Origin: Planctomycetota bacterium
GTDB lineage: Bacteria > Planctomycetota > UBA1135 > GCA-002686595
DNA length: 55,377 nt
NCBI GenBank assembly: GCA_021413885.1
Contig: JAIOPM010000009.1
Location: 1-55,377 of the forward strand
Direction of reading: 5' to 3'
The first letter of the stretch is position 1. The number at the start of each line of letters is the position of its first letter. A program made the position numbers and the translations under genes. Below the pieces are notes generated by a model. The model was not told where the DNA came from. It ran no database searches and worked only from the letters and a program-made list of their open reading frames with translations. Positions 40,654 through 49,863 of this stretch are shown in pieces.

Positions 40654-41493
40654 ATGGTCACTCTCAGCGTTCGTTCGCTTGCGGTCGGTGCGATTGCGAG
40701 CGTCTTGCTCGTGGTCTCGATGAGCGTCGCTGCACCGCAGACGCCCTTGGGAATTGTCCGAACACAGTACGCCCCGCATCCACGAGACATGGTGCAGATA
40801 CGCGAGGGGACGCCGTACGTCGTGCCCACCGGGAGTCTGCTGGTGATTACCGGGCTCGGAAGCGCGCAGTGGAGTGCGTTGACGGAGGTTTCTGACGTCT
40901 CGCTGGTCGTCGACGGCGTAATGAAGCTGCGGCGAACGTCGACGAGTCCGTTCAGCAGCAGTTGGGGCGGTCCAGACGGAGCGGCGTCGATTGGCGAGGT
41001 CGGACCAGGGCTCACGATCCCGAGCGGATCGACCGTGCTCGTTGTCACACAGACTCCATGCCCGCCGAGCGTCGCGCGTGCTTGGGGCTACCTGTCGAAG
41101 GCGGTTGTTGCTGCGCCGCGCCCGGTTCTCGTCGAGTACCTGCCACACCCCAGCGACATGGTGCAGATCACCGAAGCCGCACCATACGTGGTTCCCGCTG
41201 GGAAGCTGTTCGTTCTGAGCGCGCTCGGCAGCGCCGACTGGGGCCCGTTCGCATCCGATGCGTCTGAAGTCGCGTTCGCGGTGAACGGAACGGTCGAGCT
41301 GTGCCGGTCTGTTTATCAGACGACGATCAACTGCTCCTCGAGCGGCGGCGCGCCGCCTAGCGACACGGAAGAATCCGTTGGACGCGTACCCAGGTGCATG
41401 ACCTCGCCCGCCGGGAGCGTGCTGACCATCACTTCCTCCGAGGTGCAGACGTCTCACGTCGGCGCAGCCTGGGGCTACCTCGCGGATCAGTAG
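40654..41493 (+). CDS. Secreted protein with two internal repeats, unknown
   Basis: A 279-residue protein with a signal peptide (SLAVGAIASVLLVVSMSVAA). Two repeats of about 120 residues follow: YAPHPRDMVQIREGTPYVVP with LLVITGLGSAQW and VSDVSLVVDGV, then YLPHPSDMVQITEAAPYVVP with LFVLSALGSADW and ASEVAFAVNGTV. Each ends in AWGYL (ARAWGYLSK and GAAWGYLAD). The pattern suggests two copies of a beta-sandwich domain. I do not recognise the family. Confidence 0.7.
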   Translation: MVTLSVRSLAVGAIASVLLVVSMSVAAPQTPLGIVRTQYAPHPRDMVQIREGTPYVVPTGSLLVITGLGSAQWSALTEVSDVSLVVDGVMKLRRTSTSPFSSSWGGPDGAASIGEVGPGLTIPSGSTVLVVTQTPCPPSVARAWGYLSKAVVAAPRPVLVEYLPHPSDMVQITEAAPYVVPAGKLFVLSALGSADWGPFASDASEVAFAVNGTVELCRSVYQTTINCSSSGGAPPSDTEESVGRVPRCMTSPAGSVLTITSSEVQTSHVGAAWGYLADQ

Positions 41494-41543
41494 CGCGCGA
41501 ACGGTCAGTTCGAGCTACCCTCGCGGTCCCCAAGGAGGTCCGC

Positions 41544-44519
41544 ATGCTTGCCCGTATTGGACTCGCCCTGCTCGCTCTCGTTCTGCCCACGTCCGCCCAG
41601 ACGGTTCAACTCGTCAGCCAAAGCACGAGCGGATCGCAAGGCAATGGCGATAGTCGCGCGCCGCGCATCTCGAGCGACGGCGAGTGGGTGGTGTTCAAGA
41701 GCGACGCTTCGACGCTCGTGCCGGGCGACTCGAACGGCGTCGGAGACATCTTCCTGCGCCACATCGACAGCGGCACGACGACGCTGATCAGCGTCGGGCT
41801 CGGTGGCGCGCAAGCGAACGGCGAGAGCTTCTCACCTTCGATCAACGCCGACGGGAGCGTGATCGCGTTCCAGAGTTCGGCAACGAACCTCGTGCCCGGC
41901 GACGCCAACGGCAATGCCGACATCTTCGTCTGGGAGGCAGGCGCGATCACCCGCGTAAGCCTCGGCACTGGGGGACTCCAGGCAGACGGCGTGAGCGACA
42001 AGCCGAGCGTCTCGGGGGACGGCCGGTACGTCGCGTTCGAGAGTCTTGCGACCAACCTCGTAGTGGGGGACACGAACGGCGCGTCCGACATCTTTCACTT
42101 CGACCGCGTCACCGGCAGCGTCGTGCGCGCGAGCGTGAGCTCGTCGGGTGCTGAGGCGAACGGTGCGAGCCACTCGCCGTGGATGAACGACAACGGCGCA
42201 GTGGTTGCCTTCGACAGCCTGGCGACGAACCTGGTGGTCGGTGACACCAATGCGTCGAGCGACGTGTTCGTCCGCGACTTGATCGGGGGCGCAACGATCG
42301 CCGCGACGGTCTTCTCGGGGCTCGTCGGCGATGGCAACAGCGACACCGCGTCGATCTCGGCCGCTGGCCAGTTCGTCGCGTTTCGCAGCGACGCGAGCAA
42401 CCTGACGGCCGGGGACACGAACGGCACGAGCGACGTGTTCCTCGCCGACCCTTGGAGCCAACAGATCTGGCGTGTCACCGAAGGCACCGGCGGCGTGCAG
42501 GGCAACGGAGCGGCGAGCTTCCCGCAGCTCTCCCCGGACGGGCTCTTCGTTGCATTCACCAGCGCGGCGAGCAATCTCGTTTCGGGCGACACCAACGCAC
42601 GCGACGACGTGTTCGTCCACGATGTCGTTGCCGCGAAGACCAAACGCATCAGCAGCGACTCGTACGGTGTGCAGGGCAACGGGCACAGCAGCGTGCCGAG
42701 TGTGGCCGTCGGCGGCCTTCGGACCGCGTTTCAGAGCAGTGCCTCGAACATGGTCGCCGGAGACGGGAATGGCGCGGACGACGTTTTTGTTCGGCGACCG
42801 CATGTGATGACGTGGTACGTGAATGCTATCGCTCAGCCCGGGGGCGTGGGCTCATCCTCCGATCCGTTCGACACGATTCATCCGGCGTGTGCGAACGAAC
42901 TGCTGGCCGGGGACGATGTCGTGTCGGTCGCGCCCGGTGTATACCCAGGCGGAATCGTGCTGCCGACGGTGGGGGTGACTATTCGCGGGGAATCGGGCGC
43001 TGCGGGGACGATCGTAGACGCCCAAGGAACGCAGACAGGCTTCGTGTCGACGGGTTGGTGGTCGCTTCGCAGCTACACGCTCGAGGGATTGACGATACGC
43101 AATGGCGTGGCCACCAATCTGAGTGGTTACTCCGGTCTCCCGGAGGGCGGTGCCGCATTTGTGCAATCCGCATCCCTCTCGCTCGAAGCGTGTATCGTCG
43201 AGCAGTGCGCAGGCGGTGCCGTCTACGCGGAGGCGTGTGATGTTCAGATCCACGCATGCCAGTTCGTGGGCAGCAGCGAGGGAGGCGTTCATGCGGTGGC
43301 GTCTACGGCCTCTCCGGCGTACGTGTGCAACTTGGTTGCCTCTGAATTTCGCGACGGCGGGCTTTACGCAGACGGCGTGCAGGCATCGGTTTCGGACTGT
43401 ACCTTCCTGAATGCGAGTGTAGGCGCTACCCATGACGTAAACCTAAATGTCAGTAGTAGCCAGTTTGAACACGGAGATGTGACCGCTGGTCCGGGGGTGA
43501 GTCTGAGCATCTACGACGCGACCTTCAAGAATGGTAGAATTGCAGTGAGCGGCGCGAAGGCCTCGCTCGCCAACTGTGTGATCAGCGGGGCCGCCGCTGC
43601 CTTCTTCCAGGACTACGACGCCGGAGGCATCCATGTCACGGATTCCACGATTACAGGCAACGATGTTGTCGCGATCTCCGACAGACCGATCTGGTTCGCC
43701 AACTGCGTCATCGCGCTGAATGGGCACGGGGGCAAGGCCGAAGCGCTGTTTCACAACGACATGGCTTCCTGGCCGACCGCATACCACTTTGACCGATGCA
43801 CGATCGCTGAGAACGGGGACGGTGTACCCCGCGCGTTGATCGAATACTCCAGCGTCTACTTCCGCGACTCAATCTGCTGGGGTAATTACCCGCCGACCAT
43901 CCTCTTGAATGACGACCCATTCGGCAGTACTACCGTGCTGGATTGCGTGAACTCGGACGTGGAGTTCCCTGCGGCTGATCTTCTCTGCATCGACACCGAC
44001 CCGCTCTTCTGGGATCCGGCCGGTGGTGACTATCACCTGCTTCCCGACTCACCGTGCGTCGGCATGGGTGCAGTGCCGTTCGATCCCAACTACTGCGGCA
44101 CCCCGCGAGTCTACTGCACTGCCAAAGCGAACAGCCTGGGTTGCGTACCGACGATTGGATACTCAGGACTTCCGCGACTTAGCGGTGCGGACGACTTCAC
44201 GATCACGGCGACCAGTGTGCTGAGCGACAAGTGGGGCATGCTGGCCTGGGGCTTGGCCCCGAGCGCTGCGCCATTCGGCGGCGGCACCCTCTGCATCGCG
44301 GCTCCGGTGTTCCGTGGGCCACCGAGTAGTTCGGGCGGCCAGGGCGTGCAGGACTGCTCCGGTAGCTACACGTTCCCGCTCTCACACGCTTACATGGCGG
44401 CGCAAGGAATGATCAGCGGAACTACGGTGTACGCCCAGGTTCTAAGTCGCGACCCCGGGTTTAGCCCGCCGAACAGCGTCGGGTTGACGGATGCGCTGCG
44501 GGTAGTGGTGTGCCCGTAG
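41544..44519 (+). CDS. Secreted seven-repeat beta-propeller / beta-helix fusion with shared C-terminal domain
   Basis: A 991-residue protein. ATG 41544 is preceded by a strong AAGGAGGT site and opens a signal peptide (MLARIGLALLALVLPTSAQ). Residues of about 30-420 contain seven repeats of roughly 55 residues, each marked by a TNLVVGDTNGASDIF-like segment (a TolB/PD40-like propeller; the Asp-Asn-Gly-Asp loop resembles a Ca site). A pectin-lyase-like beta-helix begins with VVSVAPGVYPGGIVLPTVGV and runs to about residue 850, with many Cys and short rungs. The C-terminal domain is at 44112-44519 (YCTAKANSLGCVPTIGYSG to the terminal CP). The beta-helix part has noticeably lower GC than the propeller. 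It is likely extracellular; no catalytic site is identified. Confidence 0.82.
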   Translation: MLARIGLALLALVLPTSAQTVQLVSQSTSGSQGNGDSRAPRISSDGEWVVFKSDASTLVPGDSNGVGDIFLRHIDSGTTTLISVGLGGAQANGESFSPSINADGSVIAFQSSATNLVPGDANGNADIFVWEAGAITRVSLGTGGLQADGVSDKPSVSGDGRYVAFESLATNLVVGDTNGASDIFHFDRVTGSVVRASVSSSGAEANGASHSPWMNDNGAVVAFDSLATNLVVGDTNASSDVFVRDLIGGATIAATVFSGLVGDGNSDTASISAAGQFVAFRSDASNLTAGDTNGTSDVFLADPWSQQIWRVTEGTGGVQGNGAASFPQLSPDGLFVAFTSAASNLVSGDTNARDDVFVHDVVAAKTKRISSDSYGVQGNGHSSVPSVAVGGLRTAFQSSASNMVAGDGNGADDVFVRRPHVMTWYVNAIAQPGGVGSSSDPFDTIHPACANELLAGDDVVSVAPGVYPGGIVLPTVGVTIRGESGAAGTIVDAQGTQTGFVSTGWWSLRSYTLEGLTIRNGVATNLSGYSGLPEGGAAFVQSASLSLEACIVEQCAGGAVYAEACDVQIHACQFVGSSEGGVHAVASTASPAYVCNLVASEFRDGGLYADGVQASVSDCTFLNASVGATHDVNLNVSSSQFEHGDVTAGPGVSLSIYDATFKNGRIAVSGAKASLANCVISGAAAAFFQDYDAGGIHVTDSTITGNDVVAISDRPIWFANCVIALNGHGGKAEALFHNDMASWPTAYHFDRCTIAENGDGVPRALIEYSSVYFRDSICWGNYPPTILLNDDPFGSTTVLDCVNSDVEFPAADLLCIDTDPLFWDPAGGDYHLLPDSPCVGMGAVPFDPNYCGTPRVYCTAKANSLGCVPTIGYSGLPRLSGADDFTITATSVLSDKWGMLAWGLAPSAAPFGGGTLCIAAPVFRGPPSSSGGQGVQDCSGSYTFPLSHAYMAAQGMISGTTVYAQVLSRDPGFSPPNSVGLTDALRVVVCP

Positions 44520-44641
44520 ACGGCGACAACGTCCGCTCACGCGGTGCCGCGAACATCGAACTACAGGAACTCGGCAGGACCTTGATCCTACGGCGCGTGT
44601 TGGCACGCTGAGGCGGACCTCGTCAATCCAAGGGACCCGCA

Positions 44642-45169
44642 ATGCCCACCACCACCGACACCATCCGCGCCAAGATCGACGCCTTCCTCGAAGACATCCA
44701 GGCACTGACGCGAGCGGCGGCGCTCGAAGCGGTGCAGGGAGCTCTCTCCGGCGGAGCTCGCGCACCGCGTGGTCGGCGCGTCGCTCGTCGTCGCATCGGT
44801 GGAGCCGTCCGCCGCGCAGCTCCGGTCGTCGGCCGCGTGGCCAAGCGCGGCAAGCGCACCACCGAGGACGTCGCCGCGACCGGCGCTCAGATCCTCGCGT
44901 TCGTGAAAGCGCACCCCGGGTGTAGCTCCGAGCAGATCAAGGCTGGGCTCGGCATGGCGAAGAAGGACATCGCGCTCCCGATCCTTCGGCTGCGCGCGGA
45001 GAAGCGGCTGAAGATCACCGGGCAGAAGCGGGGGACGAAGTACTTCGCGGGTGGGGCGGGCCCGCGTGCTGCGGCGAAGCCTGCGCGCAAGGCTCGACGC
45101 AAGATGTCGCCGGAGCACAAGAAGGCGCTGCTGGAGAGGTTGGCGAAGGCGAGGGCGGCCAAGAGCTAG
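44642..45169 (+). CDS. Winged-helix DNA-binding protein with basic tails
   Basis: A 175-residue strongly basic protein. A helical N-terminus (TDTIRAKIDAFLEDIQALTR) is followed by an Arg-rich linker (RAPRGRRVARRRIGGAVRRA), a winged-helix domain (GAQILAFVKAHPGCSSEQIK, then KKDIALPILRLRAEKRLKIT and the wing GQKRGTKYFAGG) and an Ala/Lys/Arg-rich tail ending in HKKALLERLAKARAAKS. The tails suggest non-specific nucleic-acid binding, and the domain resembles wHTH repressor-like or nucleoid proteins. The specific targets are unknown. It stands alone. Confidence 0.75.
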   Translation: MPTTTDTIRAKIDAFLEDIQALTRAAALEAVQGALSGGARAPRGRRVARRRIGGAVRRAAPVVGRVAKRGKRTTEDVAATGAQILAFVKAHPGCSSEQIKAGLGMAKKDIALPILRLRAEKRLKITGQKRGTKYFAGGAGPRAAAKPARKARRKMSPEHKKALLERLAKARAAKS

Positions 45170-45238
45170 CCAGTCTTGCGCCGTCGTTACGGCGCGACAA
45201 ACCGTGGTAGCGGGTAGAACGCTACCGAACACAACGAG

Positions 45239-45751
45239 ATGACCTCGATTCCGCATCGTTCCGATCTGGAGGCGTATGCACTGCTTCGGGTGCGTCTTCG
45301 GGATTTTATTCACATAACGTTGCTCTGGTCGCGCGCGCGCCAAGGAGTCGACTTGCTAGCCGACCTTCCCTCTCACGGGCCGGGGCAGGTGGCCGACACG
45401 CTTCGCACGGCATCACTCGGTTGGCTCGCGAGCCTGATCGATCCGCATAACTCTGCCGTAAGTGCATTTCGGATTTGGCCGAAGGTCTTTCCAGGAAAGG
45501 CAGCGCGGATCGCGGAGGTGGAAACGACGGTGGCTCCGTTCATGGACGCGATCCAGGCGTTCCGTGGGTCGGTCGCGTTTCACGGCAACAAGAGTCTCCA
45601 GCGGCAGCGGCACGTCGAACAAGGAATTAACGCTCCCGGATTGGGCGAAGCCCTCGATGCGTTCTTCGCGTTGGCCCAGGAGATTTCTGAAGAAGACGAA
45701 AAGTCTCCTGAACTAGCCAGCTCCATTGCTCAACTCGAACCCAATACGTGA
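45239..45751 (+). CDS. Putative HEPN-like protein (AbiU2-like)
   Basis: A 170-residue all-helical protein. It has long helices (LEAYALLRVRLRDFIHITLL; GQVADTLRTASLGWLASLID) and near the end of the third helix the sequence FRGSVAFHGNKS, in which Arg109 and His115 form an R-x5-H motif of the kind that makes HEPN RNase active sites. The arrangement resembles AbiU2-type HEPN proteins, some linked to phage abortive infection, but the similarity is weak and based on pattern only. Upstream and downstream genes do not encode an obvious nucleotidyltransferase antitoxin. Confidence 0.5.
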   Translation: MTSIPHRSDLEAYALLRVRLRDFIHITLLWSRARQGVDLLADLPSHGPGQVADTLRTASLGWLASLIDPHNSAVSAFRIWPKVFPGKAARIAEVETTVAPFMDAIQAFRGSVAFHGNKSLQRQRHVEQGINAPGLGEALDAFFALAQEISEEDEKSPELASSIAQLEPNT

Positions 45752-45905
45752 AGCGCATGATGCCGCATCCCGCCGGAGAGAGCGCCCGGCGGCCGCCAAG
45801 GTCCACTTCAGGGAGAGAGACCGTCAGTCTGCCCGCGCATTCATCGGCCAACGCAGCACCAGGCAACCCGGCCTGGACGTTGAAAGAAAAACGGCAACAA
45901 CCCGC

Positions 45906-46355
45906 ATGAATGCTCTAATCGGTTTCGCCTTTTGCGTCTTGACTGGCGCAATGATCAAGCAAAATGGTTTCTCTGCGCTACTGTGGACTCCACTCGGATT
46001 TGCCTTCGGTCTTGTCGTGAGCGCCCAAATCTTCCTACCTCTGCTAGTAGGGATTCCGCGCGCGCTGCGCTTGGTCGCCAGAGGCCATCTACGAGCAACG
46101 GTGTGCGCGCGCATTCTGGTCGCACCGATCACCTGGGTGCTGGTGATTGCCTTGTTGGGAGTTCTGTGGCCCTCAGCGCGCGAGGCAGTTTACGCCAACA
46201 CCGCCCTCAATCTTGGCGCTAACCTCGGGACGCTTGCGATCCTAGTGTCTCTCTTCACTGCGAAGGGGCGTGGTGAATGTGTGGAGGACCTCCAGAAGCT
46301 AGACGAGGCGTTCTTGACCGAGTCGGGACACGCTGCACGTAACGCACGCGGCTAA
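45906..46355 (+). CDS. Small integral membrane protein, unknown
   Basis: A 149-residue protein from ATG 45906, with helices at about 1-18 (LIGFAFCVLTGAMI), 25-50 (LLWTPLGFAFGLVVSAQIFL), 73-95 (RILVAPITWVLVIALLGVLW) and 105-125 (ALNLGANLGTLAILVSLFTA). The C-terminal tail is hydrophilic. No motif is recognised. The local base composition is slightly lower in GC than the flanks, and the region before it (45752-45905) holds no gene. Confidence 0.6.
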   Translation: MNALIGFAFCVLTGAMIKQNGFSALLWTPLGFAFGLVVSAQIFLPLLVGIPRALRLVARGHLRATVCARILVAPITWVLVIALLGVLWPSAREAVYANTALNLGANLGTLAILVSLFTAKGRGECVEDLQKLDEAFLTESGHAARNARG

Positions 46356-46433
46356 CTGCCAGGTGATCGATGATCAGTACATGCGGGCTTAGTGGAGCCT
46401 GCGGCGATTCAATTGGATGCGCGTCGGGTACGA

Positions 46434-46904
46434 CTAGTCATGATCCTCGTGGCGGAGCATCGAAAGAGCCGGACCGGTGCCAGTGAAGCGCTCGCCGCAG
46501 TCCGTGATCGCGTAAACTTCCGTGGTCCACTCCCCGGGTCGGAGCGTGGTATCAGGTGAGGCGTATGCTGTGAACGACGTTCTTGCCTCCAGCCGACGCG
46601 GAAATGGGCCTCCGTCTCGGATGATCGGTGGCAACAGCGCGGCACGTTTTGTACTACCTACAAGAACAAATCCAACTTCGGTTATCGTCAGCGGAAAAGT
46701 ACTGAGGTTCGTGACCTCAATACAGATGCGCGGTCTCGGGTCTAGCAAGGCTTCCGCGCCCACCGGAATCGCCTGCTTAGGAACGACCTTGAGGAGCGGC
46801 CGATCCTTCTTGTAGGCGCGCCAAGTGTTGAAGATGCCTAACCCCGCCCCCAGAAACGCGACGGACAGCGTCAGGGCATCCTTGCTTGTGAGTTCAGAGT
46901 CCAT
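46434..46904 (-). CDS. Single-pass membrane protein with beta-rich domain, unknown
   Basis: A 156-residue protein from ATG 46904 (MDSELTSKDALTLSVAFLGA). One N-terminal hydrophobic helix is followed by WRAYKKDRPLLKVVPKQA, a positive-inside stretch, then an immunoglobulin-like beta-rich domain (CIEVTNLSTFPLTITEVGFV, LRPGEWTTEVYAITDCG). Similar one-helix proteins are common hypotheticals near defence and integration regions, with no known role. It is convergent with the membrane protein gene at 45906. Confidence 0.65.
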   Translation of the reverse strand: MDSELTSKDALTLSVAFLGAGLGIFNTWRAYKKDRPLLKVVPKQAIPVGAEALLDPRPRICIEVTNLSTFPLTITEVGFVLVGSTKRAALLPPIIRDGGPFPRRLEARTSFTAYASPDTTLRPGEWTTEVYAITDCGERFTGTGPALSMLRHEDHD

Positions 46905-47132
46905 ATGGCGAAGTTGATTGTATTCAGATCGTGCAGCCGAAGGCCCAACAGAAGTCTGTGGCCATCGAGGCTGCTTCGGAGGGCATCGCTTGCAGCGTTG
47001 TCTTGGGTGACATAGCCGATCCCGTCTGCTCCCGCGCAGTCTAGCGATCGAATCGTTTCCTGCGAACGCCGTCGTCCTCGGCGATCGTGGGAACCGACTG
47101 CCGCCGCGACAACACGTCACGCAGCGCGGCGC

Positions 47133-47951
47133 CTAGACCTCCAACCTCTTCGCCTCCCGCATCTTCTCCAACTGCCTAACGGTCTCGGGCCCGTGCCCGG
47201 CGAAGTGATTGTTCGCGTACGTGTAGACCGGGAGCTTGTCGCCGAGCTTGGAGAGGTAGTCGACCCAGCGCTTCATCCGCTCGGTCTGGTCGAGGACGAT
47301 CTTGTCGAACCTGCCCGCGCCCGCCGTCTCGGTCGCCTTGCGGTCGCCGATCAGTCGCACGTAGCTGAAGTCGGTCGTGATGAGGTCGAGCTTCACGTCG
47401 GCGGGGTGCGGCATGTAGAGCAGGTCGAGCAGCACGAGCGCGACGCGATGTCGCCGCAGCACGTCGGTTAGCTCACGAGTCAGCCACGCCTTGTTGCGCA
47501 CCTCGACGCCGTATCGGAACTCGGGCGGCAGCGAAGCGAGGTACGGATCGAGCCTCGCCACGAACTCCCCGAGCGATCGGAACGCCGACTGGTTGAAGTA
47601 GGGGAACTGGAGCACGAGCGGCCCGCACTTCGGCCCGAGCAGCGACATCACGTCGAGGAACTTCGCGGTCTCCGCTGGATCGAAGAGCTTCGCGGCGTCC
47701 GGCTTCACACCGTCGCCCCCGTGCACGACCGAGCGCGGGAACTTCGCCGACATCACGAAGCCCTTCGGCGTCTTCTCGTCCCAGCCCTGGACGAGTCTGC
47801 GTGCCGGGATCGCGTAGTACGTGCTGTCGCATTCGACCGTCGAGAACTGCGTCGCGTAGAACGTCAGCATCTCGCCCGGCTTCGTCCCCGGTGGGTAGAA
47901 CGAGCCAACCCACGAGGGCTCGGACCAGGAGGATGTGCCGAGGTGGAGCAT
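47133..47951 (-). CDS. DUF72 family protein
   Basis: A 272-residue protein from ATG 47951 (MLHLGTSSWSEPSWVGSFYP). The DUF72 (YecE-like) TIM-barrel pattern is plain: LHLGTSSWSEPSW at the start, FSTVECDSTYYAIP, GFVMSAKFPRSVVH, GPLVLQFPYFNQ, YGVEVRNKAWL and, near the end, YTYANNHFAGHGPETVRQL. Function is not established for the family. The gene is divergent from 48019, with only 67 bp between starts. Confidence 0.92.
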   Translation of the reverse strand: MLHLGTSSWSEPSWVGSFYPPGTKPGEMLTFYATQFSTVECDSTYYAIPARRLVQGWDEKTPKGFVMSAKFPRSVVHGGDGVKPDAAKLFDPAETAKFLDVMSLLGPKCGPLVLQFPYFNQSAFRSLGEFVARLDPYLASLPPEFRYGVEVRNKAWLTRELTDVLRRHRVALVLLDLLYMPHPADVKLDLITTDFSYVRLIGDRKATETAGAGRFDKIVLDQTERMKRWVDYLSKLGDKLPVYTYANNHFAGHGPETVRQLEKMREAKRLEV

Positions 47952-48018
47952 TGAGCCGATCGTACGGCTTGTCGTTCGCTTGACGAATGTGGAGGCCGCA
48001 CTCGGTAGCCTGGCGGTC

Positions 48019-49365
48019 GTGAGCGGTCGCCCCAAATCCGCATGGCTTCTTCCAGCTCTCGGGCTTGGCGTCGTTGTGGTGGCCGTGGTCGCTGGCGTGC
48101 TTGCCCTGCGGACGTCGAGATCGGAGGTCGACGACGCGAGTGCGAAGGCCACCCTGGCCTCGTCACCCGATCGCGACCAATCCTCGACGCCGGTAGCGAT
48201 CCCGGGGCGTGACGCAGCCGAGGGCGCGCGACAGCGTGTCGTTGGTCAGGTCGAATTCGTGGAGACCGCGGCACCCACATCCGACCTTCCGATCGTGCTC
48301 GCGGGCCGAGTTGTCGACGAGAGCGGGGCGCCTCTACCGGCAGTCGAAGTCGAGCTTGAGTTCTGGGGTGAGCCAAGCAAGTTCGTCGCGACGAGCGATC
48401 ACGACGGACACTACGCCGTGCGCGGCAGATCGAAGAGCAATCAGGGAGGCAGTCTCCGCGCGCGTCTGCGTGGCTTCGTGGGCCCCGAAGAAGATCTCGA
48501 CGGGTTCCCGCCTTCCGACGCCGACGACCATGTGATCGTGCTGCAACACGGCGCGATTCTGGCCGGACGGTTCCTCTTCGACACGTTTCTCTCCAGTGAC
48601 CGTTTCGATCTTTTCTTTGGCATGGGGGGTTCGGGCCTTTGTTTGGCGAAACTCGACGCGGATGGGGAGTTCGAGTTTTCCGCGCTGCCTGGCGGCAGCG
48701 GCTACCTCATCGTGAAGTACGACGGTCAGCTGCTTCCTCGGATTCTGGATGTGCCGGTCGTCGTTGGCGAAGTCACTCGCGATCCGCGCCTGAATCCCCT
48801 CGACCTGCGTGGACAACTGCGCGAGTGGCGCGGCCATTTCCTACGCCCAGATGGCACAGCGCTCTCGGGCGAAACCATCACTCTGACCTGGCAGCTCGAT
48901 GACGGGCTGGGCCTCGGGCAACTATCGACGCGAACGGATGCGGACGGGTACTGCGTTGCGGTGATCTACAGCAGGATCTCGCACGCATGGCTCGATGTCG
49001 CCGGTTGTCTAGACCAGCGGATCGACCTCGACACCGATGAATGGACGCTGCGCGCCATGCCGCATGTGACGATCAGCGTTGATCCCCGGGCGCGTTCGCT
49101 GTTCGACGGGCTGCGTCTCGACGTCGTTCAAGTAGATGGCTCCGACAAGCGACGCGCGTCGATTGACTCGGACGGCCAAGCGGAGGTGACGTTGGACACG
49201 ACGGGGCGATACCAGGTGGTCTTCGTGCCGATGGAACTCGGCGTCGATTCGCTCCAGTGGCCCGAGCATGTGATCGATGTGCGCACCGAGCCTGCGGATC
49301 AGTACTTCGTGGCGGTGCTCAACGAGGTGCAACTTGCAGCGCTCACGAAAGCGCTCGGAAGATGA
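48019..49365 (+). CDS. Membrane-anchored protein with carboxypeptidase-regulatory-like domain
   Basis: A 448-residue protein. GTG 48019 (SGRPKSAWLLPALGLGVVV) is chosen because it places a single transmembrane helix at the N-terminus; the frame is open further upstream over the divergent gene's start region. A CarboxypepD_reg-like beta-sandwich is seen at about residues 95-150 (VLAGRVVDESGAPLPAVEVE, then GHYAVRG). The remainder contains further Ig-like or transthyretin-like segments, with a second similar block at HFLRPDGTALSGETITLTWQ. It probably displays binding domains on the outer face of the membrane. No catalytic motif is seen. Confidence 0.7.
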   Translation: MSGRPKSAWLLPALGLGVVVVAVVAGVLALRTSRSEVDDASAKATLASSPDRDQSSTPVAIPGRDAAEGARQRVVGQVEFVETAAPTSDLPIVLAGRVVDESGAPLPAVEVELEFWGEPSKFVATSDHDGHYAVRGRSKSNQGGSLRARLRGFVGPEEDLDGFPPSDADDHVIVLQHGAILAGRFLFDTFLSSDRFDLFFGMGGSGLCLAKLDADGEFEFSALPGGSGYLIVKYDGQLLPRILDVPVVVGEVTRDPRLNPLDLRGQLREWRGHFLRPDGTALSGETITLTWQLDDGLGLGQLSTRTDADGYCVAVIYSRISHAWLDVAGCLDQRIDLDTDEWTLRAMPHVTISVDPRARSLFDGLRLDVVQVDGSDKRRASIDSDGQAEVTLDTTGRYQVVFVPMELGVDSLQWPEHVIDVRTEPADQYFVAVLNEVQLAALTKALGR

Positions 49366-49471
49366 CCCACGCGACGAGGGATAACTCTCGTAGCGACTTC
49401 CTCGCGCCGCGATCAGATCGCTGACGGTTACCATGCTCCTGGGTGCAGGCAGGCGATCAGGAGATCCGCCC

Positions 49472-49780
49472 ATGCTCTGGACCGACTTCGTCCCCGGCCG
49501 ATGGCTTCGTCGACGGCCCGTCACCTCCGGCGTCTACGCGATGCGGCCCGTCGGAGGCGTCGCGTACGTGAACTACTTCGACGCGAACCCGGCGGTGCCG
49601 ACGCCCGGTCAGCTTGAGTGCGCGATCGAGCACGGCGGATCATCGCCGGAGATCGAGTTCCTGTACCTCGACGGCGACGAGCTCGGGCGTCCGACGCGGG
49701 CGGATGAGCCGAGGGTGTACGTGATCGCGAGGGCGAACGGATGGACGTCGTACTCGGACACGCCGGAGCGTCGTCAGTGA
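49472..49780 (+). CDS. Small protein of unknown function
   Basis: A 102-residue protein. ATG 49472 is preferred because AGGAG lies 8 bp upstream; an ATG at 49433 is in frame. Composition is coding-like (SGVYAMRPVGGVAYVNYFDA; IEFLYLDGDELGRP). It contains no signal peptide or known motif. It ends close to the start of the FG-GAP gene. Confidence 0.55.
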   Translation: MLWTDFVPGRWLRRRPVTSGVYAMRPVGGVAYVNYFDANPAVPTPGQLECAIEHGGSSPEIEFLYLDGDELGRPTRADEPRVYVIARANGWTSYSDTPERRQ

Positions 49781-49863
49781 CGCTCACCCGAGCGGGATCC
49801 GAAGGAATGGTGCGAACGACGTTGCGTTCCGACGGTTCGTGGCAAGTAGCGGGGAATCCGGCC

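Noticed and set aside
45752..45905. Integron attC-like sequence near a small gene
   Set aside because: Only short GGCTAAC- and AAC-type matches are present; the paired R'/R'' boxes and the imperfect palindrome of an attC site are absent.
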